Below are positions 7,904 to 18,717 of a DNA stretch of 64,000 nt, one piece after another. This DNA is from Undaria pinnatifida (lineage: Eukaryota > Sar > Phaeophyceae > Laminariales > Alariaceae): assembly GCA_012845835.1 (NCBI GenBank), contig JABAKD010000023.1, positions 7,019,147-7,083,146 of the forward strand. The letters are read 5' to 3'. The notes under the pieces were generated by a model that searched no databases, was not told the DNA's origin, and saw only the letters and a list, made by a program, of their open reading frames with translations. Numbering within the stretch: the stretch's first letter is position 1; each line of letters starts with the position of its first letter. The position numbers and the translations under genes are program-made.

Positions 7904-9832
7904 GTACTTTGCTCGCAGGTGGCGGCTGGTTTGCTGCGGGTGTGATCGTGTTTACGCGTAACCCGTGTACTGAAGCCCTACGATAGATAGGTCACTAATA
8001 TAGTATATAGACGGTACAAAGAGGGTACTCATAGGGTTTGAATAGGCTATTAATAAGGTACTGACTAGAGCTGTGTGAGTCCACACGTTTTCACGACTAT
8101 AAACTAATCGGTAGGTGTCGTTAGCTTACTATGTGACATTAGTCACCAAGTCGGCTTCCGAAACGATCTGGTCAGCCGACGTGCCGGCTTGAGTCAGGAG
8201 AGCGAAGCGAGCCCAATCAGCCCCCCCCGCTCGAGGGGGGCCCCAATAATAATCGAAACAACGCACTCCGCATTACCCATCCTTCGCACGAGTGTGGAAA
8301 CTCAATAAGTCGAATGTAGTCGATGCCTCCGGGAAACGAACAACTATTAATCCGGCTAGTAACTAGTTGGTGACTTTGGTTGTGCCGATTCACAGCCTGC
8401 TCTGGTATTGATAGGTTCGCCGCAACTATTGTCTTTGCCGTAGGTACGTTTGCCCACGTACGTAAGTGCCCGCTATATTTAGAAGCGTATAGTTACTGTA
8501 GCTTGGTGACGGAGACCCGTTACGAACACAGATGCACCGACAACATCGCACAGCGGACGACACGTTAGAAGTCCGAAATGGTGATTTGTGTGGTGAAGCG
8601 GTGGAGTGCAACAATCCAAGCAAAACTATGCGCAAATGTCATTATCGGTGGAATTTCCCCCTAGGTTTGGGCACTTTTTTTTTCTCCCGTAGTATCACTT
8701 CCTCGACGCACACGTGTGAGGGTCAGCGCACAAGGGGTGGCGCGCTTTCGGGTTAGGCTGTATGAGACTGTGGATGAGGCATGTGGAGCTCCTTCTGAAG
8801 CGAGGAGCCTGAATGAAAACGATGGGCCGGGGGGGGGGTGCATTTACCGTAGCGTGTGTCTAAATAAGAACGGCACGGCACAAGCCGTGAAACGAAGGCC
8901 CATATACAGCGCAAAAGCGCCAGGTAAAAAAGCAAGCCACAACAGGTACAAGGAGGAAGGGCTGACGCTTTCGGGCTTTAGGACTTTCAAAAACAGGTTT
9001 GGGCGGGGTTCGCAGCTCCTCAGAGCGAGGATCCCCATAAACAAATCTTGTGCGCGATTTTAGCCGTTGCGTGCGCGCGTGTTGCTTTTCTCCGTCCGCT
9101 AGTTTGCAGCATGGGCGGTCGAGATAGCGACCACACACCCCTTAGGAATATTCCGCGCCCAAAGTGAGACAAAAAAGAGAAAAACGTATCATACATAGCA
9201 GTAACCGCATTCATCGCTTTCGTTCTTTTGCCTATATAATTCGTAGCATTGAGCTTCCACCTCGGCGACACTTAAGCATCCCCGGAAACATGAAGAAATC
9301 GTTTTTAATTTCTGTGTGGATACCATTTCCCCTGAACCAACACGCTTACCGAACTAGTCGAAACCCCAAGCCCCATCATCATTCCGGTAGCTGTTCCTGG
9401 AGAACGTCAAGAGATTGACTCATCCTCGTTTCGCCCTCCAGCCTTACACGTCTCACCGCTTGGTGGACTACGCGTTCGGCGGATTGCCACAGCAGATGCC
9501 TGTAAGACTCCCCTGTGGCCTGTCCTTGGCTTGAGCTCCTAACGGCAGCGAGTGCTCGCGCACTCCCATCACTTCTCATCTGTCCGTAGTGCTTTTGCTC
9601 TTCGCCCCCGTCTCCGAGACTCTGTCAGATCTTCAGCCTTTCGCAATAAGACTATAGTACAACATTTGGAACACTCCATGTGCCAGATAGACCAGGGATC
9701 ACGATGCTACGGCGATGAAGCCGTAGGACCCTCCATGGCGTCGACGACAGGACATCCTGACAGTTTTGCTTCGTCTTTCGTTTTATGAACCGTAACATGG
9801 TGTTTTGTTTGCATACTCGTACCCGCACACAG
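7904..9832. other. GT92 intron, nothing recognised
   Basis: A 1.9-kb intron. It contains a short C/G hairpin (CCCCCCCCGCTCGAGGGGGG, 8221-8240) and a TATTAATA palindrome near 8047. No known repeat family of this window was seen, and the small open frames on both strands have no motif. Confidence 0.45.
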
Positions 9833-10009
9833 GTGGCGGTAAATTTGGACCCTACAGACCCCTCGCTGGGTTCGATCAAGCCGCCCCTGTTTAACATGCA
9901 CGACGCCGAGGGCTGCACGTGCGAACTCATTGATGTCACGGACATGCGGATCAACCACTACTTGGGCAGCACGGAGGACTACCTTGCAAAAACAAGGCGC
10001 TTTTGGGAG
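9833..10009 (+). CDS. GT92 glycosyltransferase, third visible exon
   Basis: Fifty-nine codons between acceptor CGCACACAG and donor GAG|GTATGG, phase 0 at both ends. It encodes VAVNLDPTDPSLGSIKPPLF, NMHDAEGCTCELIDVTDMR, then INHYLGSTEDYLAKTRRFWE. The motif (I)NHY-x(3,4)-S-x-E-(D/E)-(Y/F)-x-x-K is typical of the C-terminal part of family 92 domains; the preceding MH matches the usual conserved His. Together with the exons at 4000 and 7787 it gives the whole second half of the domain in the right order. Confidence 0.8.
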
Positions 10010-10238
10010 GTATGGATACGGATCCCCGCTACGATTCAGGTAGAACCTTTTGACCTTTTCTTTTTGTTTAATGACAGGACTCCCTGACTCAAAATCCTCG
10101 AATAAAATAATTCGTTTTTCGCTATGTAACATGTTAGTACATGACGTCCCCGGTGGTCCAATAGTAACCCGTGTGAGTGTGAATGAGTTCGGGATCGTAA
10201 GTTCGAACATCACAATAGCAGACTCTTTTCTTTTCAAG
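10010..10238. other. Short GT92 intron with a family A relic
   Basis: 10029-10120 keeps scraps of a reverse family A element (GCTACGATTCAGGTAG, then AATGACAGGACTCCCTGACT, then CAAAATCCTCG). It ends in a clean polypyrimidine tract and CAAG acceptor. Confidence 0.5.
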
Positions 10239-10307
10239 TCGACAGGCCGGAAGATGCGAGAGCGTTTTGAGGTGGCGAGGTTCGACGCAAAAAAGCGACG
10301 AGAATAG
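10239..10307 (+). CDS. GT92 glycosyltransferase, probable last exon
   Basis: Follows TCTTTTCTTTTCAAG in phase 0 and encodes STGRKMRERFEVARFDAKKRRE followed by a stop at 10305-10307. A short, charged C-terminus after the NHY..K block is plausible for the family. The splice prediction is by eye; an alternative is that transcription reads into the frame starting near 10319, which has no supporting motif. Confidence 0.5.
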   Translation, partial: STGRKMRERFEVARFDAKKRRE

Positions 10308-10319
10308 AAAGCTGGAAAG

Positions 10320-11270
10320 TGGAAATGCTGAATCCCTATGAGCTAGATATAGATGAAGGCTACAGCACCGAAGACACCTGCGGCGTTTTATACCTTGGCC
10401 GCTGGCTTTTTCGTCGGGGTGCGCGGTGTCATTTTTCTCCAGAAGTCAATGACTTGGTCAGGTGCAACCCCTTGGGTATTGTAGCATGCGTCACGCACGT
10501 CGCCGTTGCTTGCCTCCACAGCCCCATAAAGCTGTATTCGCCCCCCCCCCCCCACCCCTTGCTGTTCCAAGTCTCAATACGAGCTGTGTTCGACAGCCTC
10601 CTCCGCCAACGTGTTGCAAGCCTCAATTCCGGTAGATGGTAGATGAACTTTTCACCCGTAGCCCAACGAACGAATGCCTCCACAGATGGCGTCTCGGACT
10701 AAGCCCATGGCAAATGCCGTCGACGGCGAGATACAACACAAGGAAAACTAATTTGTGTGGCGAACATCAAACGGCGGATACAACTCACACCTAGCCCCCC
10801 CCCCCCCCCCCCCCCCCCCCAGCGCGCCCCCCCCTACGAGGGTGTGTCGAGGCGACAATCCTATAGCCGGGAGAATCAGTCGATAGTGTCATAGTATGAT
10901 ATTGTAAAGGCGGGGGGTACCCCAGTGACGTAGCCCTTGCTTAAAAAAGGGGCACCTCGCCTTCCGTAGCCTCTGTCTGAAACCCGATTTCTGAATCCCA
11001 TGGAGGCCTGGGTATAAAGCAGATTATCTACGGCAAAACTGTGATGGGAGTTCGGACAATTTTCGATCTGAGGGAGCCCCGTCGTTGACATTAGGTTTTT
11101 GTCAACACGTGCGAAATGTATCAGGACACGCAGGTAAAACACGGAGCGTCGGCGACAGGACAGAGCGCATGAAAATATTAACCACGTGTGGCGAACGGTA
11201 AAGGCGAAAAATTGATATGTCCCCCCCCCCCCCCCCTCCGTCCCCCCTTCACGCCGTCGCCGCTTCACGT
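10320..11270. other. No gene recognised; homopolymer C runs
   Basis: Holds a C run of about 24 bases at 10796-10820, with C-rich flanks to 10833, and another of about 17 at 11220-11236. A 207-codon minus frame (10876-11499) crosses the start of the tandem array and has no motif; I do not call it. Confidence 0.45.
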
Positions 11271-11274
11271 GGCC

Positions 11275-11448
11275 ATGTCGAGCCAGAAATCCTACAGCAG
11301 AGATCAAGTGGAAGAGAACCTGAAGAGGAGAGACATCAACGTGCAAGCGTCGGACACCATCACCAACTGGGCCTGCGCTACACGCGAGATCCTGTACCGC
11401 GTCGTTAACGGGATTGATTTGGAGAAGGGTTCGGAAGAAACATACTGA
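11275..11448 (+). CDS. Small unknown ORF heading a tandem array
   Basis: Starts at an ATG after CACGTGGCC and encodes 57 residues: MSSQKSYSRDQVEENLKRRD at the N-terminus, then an ACATREILYRVVNGIDLEKG block near the C-terminus. I do not recognise the family. The first ~25 residues are hydrophilic and helix-prone. The second half is the part repeated, in frame or frame-shifted, in the following units. There is no signal peptide or membrane segment. It may be a first exon, a gene fragment or the least damaged unit of a repeated gene piece. Confidence 0.4.
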   Translation: MSSQKSYSRDQVEENLKRRDINVQASDTITNWACATREILYRVVNGIDLEKGSEETY

Positions 11449-12460
11449 GCGAAAGCACGTGGCGTGTGAGACCGGTCCGTTTGTTGCACCAGATCGCACA
11501 GATCAGGTATATCTTCATGCGATTTTCTAGATCATACCAACGTCGAGGAGTTCAACGCCATAGCCTGGGCTTGCGCTACACGAGAATTTATCCAAGTACA
11601 GAGTCGTTAACGAGATTCTTTTCGGAGCGAGGCTCGGAAAACGACCCAGCGGGAGAACGTGGGCATGAGATGCCGTTACACAGATCGGACAGATCAGACA
11701 GATAGTGTAAATATCCGTCTGGTTACCTAAATCATATCAACGTTGAGTACTCGGATACACGCTCTCACCACCCCCGCCTGCGCTACACGCGAATTTCTCT
11801 ACAGAGGTGTCAACGGGATCGATTTGGAGGAGGGTTCGGAAAATAACCCAGCGGAGGAAACGGGGCGTGCGATACCGTTCCACAGATTGAACAGATCATA
11901 TAGATCACCATCTGATTATCTAGATCACGCCAACCTTGAGGATTCGGACACCATCATCAACAGAGCCTGCGTCACCCGCGAAATTAGCTATACAAAGTCG
12001 TTAACGAGATGGACATGGAGCAGGGTTTGGAAGACGCCTCAATGGTAGAACGGGGCGTGTGATCGTTGCGCAGGTGGGACAGACCAGCAATAACGTCCTT
12101 CTGTGATATAGATCTTCGCGAAAACTGTGTTCGCGTTCATCAACAGGCTTGACTTGGAGTTGGGCTTGGAAATTGTTACGATGGAAGGATGGGACGTGTG
12201 AGACCGTTTGCTGCACAGACTGGACAGACCCAATAGACCATTTTCAATTTTTCTAACGTGATTTATACGTCTTTCAGGGAAAGATGTGTCCGAGATTTAT
12301 ATTACCTGCATGATCGGGAGTAGCGAGGTAGGATACCGATATAGCAATTCCGGGCTGGTTGTGGAGAACTGCTTACCCGGAAGAACGCGGCGTTTGAGAC
12401 CGTCGCGGCTCTCATCGAACAGATGGAATAGACCCTCGTCCCCGATGATCTGTATACTTC
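11275..12460 (+). repeat. Degenerate tandem array, ~200-bp coding-like unit
   Basis: Recurring landmarks are CTGCGCTACACGCGA, then GTCGTTAACGGGATTGATTT, then GTGTGAGACCG, then CACAGATCAG/CAGACAGAT, then TCTAGATCA. ACATRE-type blocks lie near 11366, 11571, 11777 and 11971, giving a period close to 200 bp. Less clear units follow to about 12460. Units 3 and 4 stay open together in one frame (11743-12048: ACATREFLYRGVNGIDLEEG, then ACVTREISY); unit 2 has a stop. Confidence 0.65.
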
Positions 12461-12823
12461 GGGTACGAGTTACCCTTGTATCATCTTCGGATCGCCACCT
12501 TTCGGGGCAGATATATATTGCCCTCATATATTTGGCTGGGTGCACGAGCTAGATCAGCCGGGTGAGATATCAATGGCACATGGCTCCTCCTTAATGCCTG
12601 GTGACTCGTACCGGCCAGGATTAGATGTAGGGGGTATACAGTTGATGGCAATGTGCTCGACGAGGGGACCATGGGGCACTCCATACACTGTTGATCTAAA
12701 CGAGCGAACGGTGTCGTACGCAGCTTGAAAATATGAGTATCGACCCTGCAAGTCGTCGAACTCACAGCTGTCGTTGTTATAGTAACTTTGTCTTAGTACA
12801 TTTTTTGACTTTTTTTGTTGCAG
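12461..12823. other. No gene recognised; one short shared repeat
   Basis: 12699-12771 resembles 23351-23416 (both contain ATGAGTATCGAC and GTCGAACTCACAGCTG). Ends with a strong polypyrimidine tract before the candidate exon. Confidence 0.4.
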
Positions 12824-12912
12824 AGATGACGCATGTAGTACTAAAGCCGAAGCCGTCTGCTCGGCACAAAGAAGGACGTGCTGGAACTCCGGTGTTGGAT
12901 TTGCGTTACCTG
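12824..12912 (+). CDS. Candidate internal exon, function unknown
   Basis: Eighty-nine bases bounded by a textbook acceptor (GACTTTTTTTGTTGCAG) and donor (CTG|GTATGT). The frame that stays open reads MTHVVLKPKPSARHKEGRAG then TPVLDLRYL. I recognise no family. Sequence just upstream is shared with 23351-23416, so this could also be part of a repeat that carries splice-like signals. Confidence 0.3.
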
Positions 12913-13447
12913 GTATGTGCTACCATAATAAGTTACTAGCTGGCGTGTCCGTCGGCTCCCACTATAACGATGGCGCGAGCTGTCCCTGCCGACGGACCCC
13001 GTTACTATTCCAGCAGCGCAAGCTGCCGTCGTTTACGGATGCGTGGTGAGTATCTCCACCCGGCCTGACCCCTGACGGCCAGGTGCGGTGGGGATAGCCA
13101 CCCGGAACGGCACCATTCCGGGTAGCGTGGGACTTGTGAGCAAGCTCATCCACTATTAAAACCCCCGGCCATGAGAGAACAGCCTTCCGCCGGGCTTTGG
13201 TCCGGTTGCGATCCACCGTACCCGTTCGGGCGTTGGTCCTCGGCCGCGTACGTATAACGTATCGCATGCGCCCCTGATATTTTGTCCGAGGTATTGTCTT
13301 GAAGTGGGAAGTAAGCAATCGTGGTTTGATGCTACATCCGCCAGGCGGGAGGGAGGGTTGCGCACGGGGTCACCTCTGATGTAGTTGTTGAAGCTGGAAA
13401 GGGGTAAGGAAATCTATGGGGTAATAGTGACATGCTTCTACAACCGT
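12913..13447. other. GC-rich stretch, no gene recognised
   Basis: 12960-13330 is GC-rich and open on the minus strand for 118 codons (12962-13318) with no recognisable motif. It could be a retroelement remnant, but nothing confirms that. Confidence 0.35.
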
Positions 13448-13544
13448 CGGGAGGGAGGGAGGGAGGGAGGGAGGGAGGGAGGGAGGGAGGGAGGGAGGGA
13501 GGGAGGGAAGGAGGGAGGGAGGGAAGGAGGGAGGGAGGGAGGGA
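13448..13544 (+). repeat. (GGGA)n microsatellite
   Basis: About 97 bp of GGGA repeats with two GGGAAGGA interruptions. Confidence 0.95.
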
Positions 13545-13776
13545 TCACGTTTTTGCCGGCGGTATTTCTAGGCGCAAAAGGTGTTTTGGCCCTCATACCG
13601 TGCGGAGTTAGTTGGTTTACAAGGCGAGGGTGTCTTAGGGCATAGTGCACAGTACCCGTGTTAATAATATCAAAACAAGTGCGGTAAGAAGGGCAGACTG
13701 ATATTTTCACGAGCGCTAAAAAATAACGTGGAAGCCATAGATAGCGTGTTGAATTTTAGTGCAGAACGTTCCCTCT

Positions 13777-13915
13777 GACGCGTGCTACCGATATAGGCAA
13801 TTTCATTTTAAGGCAAAGCTATTTTCATAATGACGGGGTTCCTCAACCCTTTTAGAGCTCTCCCCATACTAAATTCAAGTAATTTTTCCCCGAAAGGGTT
13901 TCCACTTGTGAAGGG
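13777..13915 (+). mobile_element. Family A MITE fragment A5
   Basis: Left TIR GACGCGTGCTACCGATA, then an abbreviated interior leading into the GTACTAAATGCAAG-type middle module. Right half is missing. Preceding 230 bp show nothing. Confidence 0.65.
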
Positions 13916-14138
13916 GCGTCGATCACTTTAGTGCCAGCACTCCACAGGGGTTAACGCTGCAGTGTACAGAAACATATATCTGACTCTAGTTTCAAGTGAA
14001 TCTGTCTCCAAGTTGGGACTGCAGTCACACTGAAGGGGTTAAAACGAATTCGTAGGAAAGCCGTATGTTCTTGTTCCCTGTAAAATACGATCTCTTTATT
14101 ATGAGAGTCATCCCGCGCCAGGGGTATACAGCCGATTC

Positions 14139-14262
14139 TAGGATTTTTCTGAGCTCCCAGCGTGGGGAGCTCAATCAATATCTCTCACTTCAACCAGGCT
14201 TCGACGAGACGCATTCGTTCCGCGCAATATTCCGACCTCAACGCGTCTGTGCCCGCTGCTAG
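14139..14262 (+). repeat. Family D repeat, degenerate
   Basis: Matches family D in order: GAGCTCCCAGCGTGGGGAGC, TCAATCAATATCTC, CCAGGCTTCGACGAGACGCA, TTCGTTCCGCGCAA. Its palindromic end is changed in sequence but still palindromic. Confidence 0.5.
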
Positions 14263-15920
14263 TCGTACGCGGCAGATGTGTACTCGGGAATTTCTCAGGC
14301 TATAACCGGCACTTCGTCAATTTTTTGAGCTCCACCGGTCATATCGTCATAATAAGGTCAGAAACACCATGTTATGGCACAAAAGAGTGCAACCCAGACC
14401 GCACTATAGAGGGATCACTCTGTATCTAGGCTACGTATAACACGTGGGTTTGCTCACTCATCGCGCGTTTCGCTTTCAGTCCACGCGAAATAGGTCTTTG
14501 GTGTGAGGTAGTGTAAAGAAGTCCTCTAGCCAGGAACCCCCCCCACAAAAAAAAAAAAAAATGCATCGCTCAAATGAGAAGGCTGGTCCGGGTCAGCGGT
14601 TATGTAGCAGGTAGGTGTCCTGAAACTGTATGTTCGCGGAAAATATAAACGACACTAAGCAAGAAGTTGGAAAAAAAAGGAGAAACTTGAGGTTGTCCGG
14701 ACGAAAAAAAAAAGTCTTGTTATTCCCAGAAGTTTTCACACGAACCCCCCCCCCCGGGGAACAGGCGTCAGAGGGGGTGGGAATCAAAGGCGGGGGTGGA
14801 GTAGAGTAACCAGCTGGCATAATTAAAGTACGGGTTTTACACCTCCGGTCTGGCTTTGGGCAGAGGCTGCAATCACAGCATGCAGGACCACAATCAAATA
14901 GCAATTCAGGTATTTCCGCGGGTGTGTTTATGTCATTCATGGAAACACCACATGGTTCGAGAGGAGAGTGGGGTTGCTGGTAGCACGGGTTTTGGTAGCG
15001 CGTGGGAACACCGGTATACCTAGGGCGACGGGGGGGGTGTTTCTCGGGTCTGTTTAAAGAAAATATGTTGGGACTACGAAAGAGTGGAATAGATTTTTGC
15101 ACAAAACATAGCCGAACCATTTGCTGCACATCATACCGCATCTGGCACGCCAGCCGGGGTGCAGAATAGGGTATTTGCGGTAGCTTTATATTATATCATC
15201 TTCGGGGTGTTGCATATCAAGATGGCATGCTTAGCGCGTGTACCTGGTGAGTGTTTTACACCTCGCCCGTAAGGTGTCAGGTAGCTGCAAGCGTATCGTG
15301 TTCCATGACCGTCGTCTAATAAACAAAAGTCGTTCAGGAATCGCGGGGGGGGTGGTACGATCGTGTCGCGCATGTCAATAGCCTTGAAGACCGTAGTCTA
15401 ACCGCTCATGAGTTGGGGAAGGGGGAAGGGTGGGCGTACTCATTCGTTGCTTGCCTTTAGTCATGTGACATTTGACCAGGCATCCCTTTCGAGACCGAGC
15501 ACTGTTCCTATCCTAGTGGAGACACCTCCAACATTTGGGCGCTCATAACGCTTCTTCTATGTACTACATAGAAACTGTTTGCTTATCCTACCCCCGTGCT
15601 GTTTCGCCGTCTGCGGCCACCATCTATCTCCCCTAGGATAGCGGTCGTTTTCCCCACACTACTCTCCAGCCTACTGAATTCTTCCGTGTCACATACGTCT
15701 AACTTCCTGATCACGTCACTCTAAGAACACACCCCGATCCTCCTTGTACTGTATACACCACCTTAGGGCACCCGTCCTGGGAAATATTTTGTGGTAGCCC
15801 GGGATCTTGAACCCAAGACCGTCGAGATGACATTCTCGAGCTTTGCTTGTTTTTTCTTATGCCTAGGCCATGTTTTTTTTTTTATCGGGTTGCACTTTTC
15901 ACTTTTTGTTACTGAAAAAA
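14263..15920. other. No gene or repeat recognised
   Basis: 1.66 kb. A 182-codon minus frame (14593-15141) is open but compositionally simple, with polyG/polyA shadows, and has no motif. 15410-15760 is pyrimidine-rich. I can support nothing here. Confidence 0.45.
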
Positions 15921-16497
15921 CACGGTTCCTACGATAGAGGCGTGCACACCACTTCTTTTCTGGAGGTTCCTCAATTTGGGAGCTCAACCCCTTTATTAGA
16001 GCCCCCGAACCCCTCCCTGTACTAAATGCAAGTAATTCTGTCCCAAAAAACGGGTTTCCAGTTGTAAAGGCGTTAAAAACTCCCCCAGAAACTTATTTTG
16101 GAGAAAAAAAGTTCTTAACCCCGGGTGAAACGTCCCATGTCCTAGGTACACGACGATAATCACACAAAAAAGACACATTCTACGGTAGAGGCGCATGCCC
16201 CCCCCCCCTTTTTTTTTTGAAGCTCCTTTGAGCAGCGTCTCTACACCTCACCTAAAAACGGATTATACGAAACAGCAAATTTGATAAAAGGAACCCGGCG
16301 TTCTAGGCATACCAACAAACAACAATTGTGCTCAACAACAATGTCAGTCCGACGTTGTTTTGTTGATTGCGTCTCGTCATCCACGAAAACAAAAAAAAAA
16401 ATGCCCCAAACGAGATACCTCTACCAGGTATATCGTAGCAAACGCCAAAAAATATTTTTATTTATTTCAAGATTTCCGATGATTTTGGGTTAAAACT
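15921..16497 (+). mobile_element. Family A MITE A7, split by A8
   Basis: Left part 15921-16171 runs from TTCCTACGATAGAGGCGTGC through the middle module to CACACAAAAA. Right part resumes at 16447 with TTTCCGATGATTTTGGGTTA and then breaks into CTAGTCTATAGACTATAG-type sequence. Its own right TIR is lost. Confidence 0.75.
16172..16446 (+). mobile_element. Family A MITE A8, inserted in A7
   Basis: Starts GACACATTCTACGGTAG and ends ATCGTAGCAAACGCC. Flanked by A runs on both sides (AAAA would be the 4-bp duplication, but it is low in information). A7 continues in register on both sides. Confidence 0.7.
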
Positions 16498-16534
16498 TCT
16501 AGTCTATAGACTATAGAGACTAGACTATACCCCG

Positions 16535-16708
16535 AGTAGTGAAAAAATCCTCCATCTGGCCTTCTAGAGGTTGCCCGACGGGAAGAAGAATCTTCGCAAA
16601 AATCTTCTAAAATATCTTGATCGACACACGATTTTGGGTTGAGGAGACCCGTCATTCGGAAGGAAGGCATTTCGGACGAAAAGTGCTGCCTCTAGATCGT
16701 AGCACTCG
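16535..16708 (+). mobile_element. Family A fragment A9 (right half)
   Basis: From GTGAAAAAATCC to the right TIR TCTAGATCGTAGCACTCG. The left half is missing. Confidence 0.7.
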
Positions 16709-16813
16709 ATAAAATCGCGGTGAAGCAACGACACCGTATCTCTTCCTCATGGCAGGAGGTTTCCTGCTCCCCCGAGGAGCTCTACGTACCTCACCAAAAA
16801 AAGTCGCAAAATG

Positions 16814-16985
16814 GAATCATGCTACGACAGGCGTAAGTCGCACTTTTTGGCTGCCTTTTTTTCGTGAATTAAGGGGCGCTCCTTAAATAATCAATCTTTC
16901 TTGGGGAGAAGTCTTGAGACCCGAAATTATTCGAAGAAACCTCAGAAAAATGGGGGTGTAGCGCCTCTATCGCAGCACGCGCGTC
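16814..16985 (-). mobile_element. Family A MITE A10, internally deleted
   Basis: 172 bp with both ends (GAATCATGCTACGACAG and CCTCTATCGCAGCACGCGCG) but missing about 90 bp of the middle. Confidence 0.75.
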
Positions 16986-17029
16986 GTTTGTCCCTTCTTC
17001 TTCATTTTGTTTTCTTCAATTTTATTTCA

Positions 17030-17264
17030 AGAACACGTTTCATGGCTGCTCCACACGAGGGAATATGAGACAAAATGAAAAAAAAAAGTCTCCAGAGATG
17101 TATTCTTGTCTGAGCAAAGGAATATCGGACGATGGCGTCGGGGTTGCAAGGGGCCCACCGTGTTTTCAGGAAGACACGGCCGGGAGCATCAAGGGTGTCA
17201 AAACCACCGTTTTCGTTCAAAACAAAACGTTCGGGGGCGGGGACTACCGTACGTGGAACGACTC
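17030..17264 (+). mobile_element. Family B MITE B1, left-truncated
   Basis: Family B is ~255 bp with ends GAGTCGTTCTACGGTAGCCC followed by more C. Landmarks are ATGGCTGCTCGACACGAGG, CATCGTTCGA, and GGGAGCTGGTTTGAAACCGG. B1 keeps CATGGCTGCTCCACACGAGG to the right end ACTACCGTACGTGGAACGAC; the left 40 bp are missing. Confidence 0.75.
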
Positions 17265-17343
17265 CTTGTTAGTCGATGAACAATCCTATAGCCGAGGCAT
17301 ACGTCGAAAAAAAATCGACAAACGAGAATGAAATTCCGACTGC

Positions 17344-17600
17344 GAGTCGTTCTGCGGTAGCCCCGCCCAATTTTTCTTTAACGAAATCGCCGGTTTTGAA
17401 ACCAGCTCCCAGTCCTATCTCCTGAACTGCGGTGCCCCTTTTCCCCCCGACGTCATCGTTCGACTGTCCTTGTAGCAAACATGAAAATTTGTTCGGACGT
17501 TGTTTTCTATATCATAGCATACTTCCTCGTGTCGAGCAGCCATGAAGCGTCCGCTGAAAAATGTCGCTGGTTTTTTGGGGGGCTATCGTAGAATTACTCC
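17344..17600 (-). mobile_element. Family B MITE B2, complete
   Basis: 257 bp, GAGTCGTTCTGCGGTAGCCC to GGCTATCGTAGAATTACTC. Flanks CTGC and CTAC match at 3 of 4 bases. It lies 80 bp from B1 in opposite orientation, forming a near-complete inverted pair. Confidence 0.9.
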
Positions 17601-17671
17601 TACGTGGGATTATCGCCTTCACAACTGGAAACCCACGTTGGGGCACCAAAATACACTTGGAAACAGTATAG

Positions 17672-17948
17672 GACGCGTTCTACGACAAAGGTGCTCAGCG
17701 TTTTATCCGCTGGCGTTCCTCACCTTATGAGCATCTTTATATAAGACCTACCTGCCAAAAACTGATTTCGAGAAAAACAAAAAACTGCTTGAAACAATAA
17801 AAAATTCCATGGCCGCTCTAAGGTATAGAACGAGAATCGCGCAACAAAATAACCTGTACTTCCACGACAACTATATGGGTGAAGGAGCCCGCTGTCATTT
17901 CACAACGTTTCAGACAACAAGTTAAACCTCTATATCGTAGCACCCGTG
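17672..17948 (+). mobile_element. Family A MITE A11, complete
   Basis: GACGCGTTCTACGACAAAGG to TATATCGTAGCACCCGTG. Flanked by ATAG on both sides (17668-17671 and 17949-17952), an exact 4-bp target duplication. Confidence 0.9.
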
Positions 17949-18049
17949 ATAGGGAAGATGTTTGGGGCCGTGAAGGGATTAAGTGAAGACCAAGGCTGCT
18001 TGCTGGTATGGGGCGGACGATACCCCTTTCTTCGTCGGTGGGATTTCAC

Positions 18050-18302
18050 GACTCGCCCGATAGAGGCGCACCACTTTATTTCTATGGTTTCCTCCATTTG
18101 GGAGCTTAAGGCCTCCACCAAAAACTGATTTGGAGAAAGACAAAACTGCAACCGGATGAAAAATCTCATGTGGCTTCTAGGTACAACAACAAGAATGATA
18201 AACAAAAGTGGCCTGTTTCCGACGATCTGGGGTTAAGGAGTGCCGTCATCCAGCAAAACAAAAAATGAGCCAAAAAGTGCTCACTCGATCGTAGCATGCG
18301 TG
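18050..18302 (+). mobile_element. Family A MITE A12
   Basis: Left TIR GACTCGCCCGATAGAGGCGC (short deletion), full interior, right TIR GATCGTAGCATGCGTG. No target duplication is readable. Confidence 0.85.
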
Positions 18303-18473
18303 CCGCGAGTGACTCTGCACACCTGGGACTATTAAAAATGCAACATTGCTTTTCGCAGAGCAGCCCGTCGGGGTATATATAACCACTCCTTTTGCGGTTC
18401 TCACATCGCGAAAACTTTTTGAACATGAAGGAACCTTAACACCGTAGCGGATCAGGGGGGTCACATGCGCGAG

Positions 18474-18700
18474 TGGCTCCGGGTCACCACGGCCACGAAA
18501 ACTACTAGGAAACCGTGTGGCTCGCACCACCGTAGGCTTGGTGCGAAAGAAGTACGTTATATTGAAAATGCGTATGAGAGACATCCCAAGCGGCCCCGAG
18601 CTACCACTGCGAAGAAAACAATTAGGAGAGCGTGTGGCTTGCACCACCGTAGGCTTGGTGCGAAATAAGTCCGCGTCGAATGTAAAATGCGTGTGAGAGA
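18474..18700 (+). repeat. Two-unit tandem repeat, ~112 bp
   Basis: Both units contain GCACCACCGTAGGCTTGGTG, followed by CGAAA and a downstream ATGCGTRTGAGAG. Preceded by family C-like palindromic sequence (ATGCGCGAGTGGCTCC). Confidence 0.75.
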
Positions 18701-18717
18701 ATACATTATCCCACGGA

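Noticed and set aside
9707..10237. 176-codon minus-strand frame
   Set aside because: Antisense shadow of the GT92 exon at 9833-10009, which has splice sites and family motifs.
10319..10642. 107-codon plus-strand frame beginning MLNPYELDIDEGY
   Set aside because: It could be the start of a further exon, but it has no motif, runs into a C-rich tract, and the preceding exon already ends in a stop.
13385..13710. Frames rich in GGRE or PPSL across 13448-13544
   Set aside because: Translations of the (GGGA)n microsatellite.
16499..16530. TAGTCTATAGACTATAGAGAC palindrome as a regulatory hairpin
   Set aside because: Similar motifs occur as insertions in other family A copies, so it is better explained as a microinsertion.
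18474..18700. CRISPR-like repeat
   Set aside because: Only two units of ~112 bp without spacers, in a eukaryotic repeat region.
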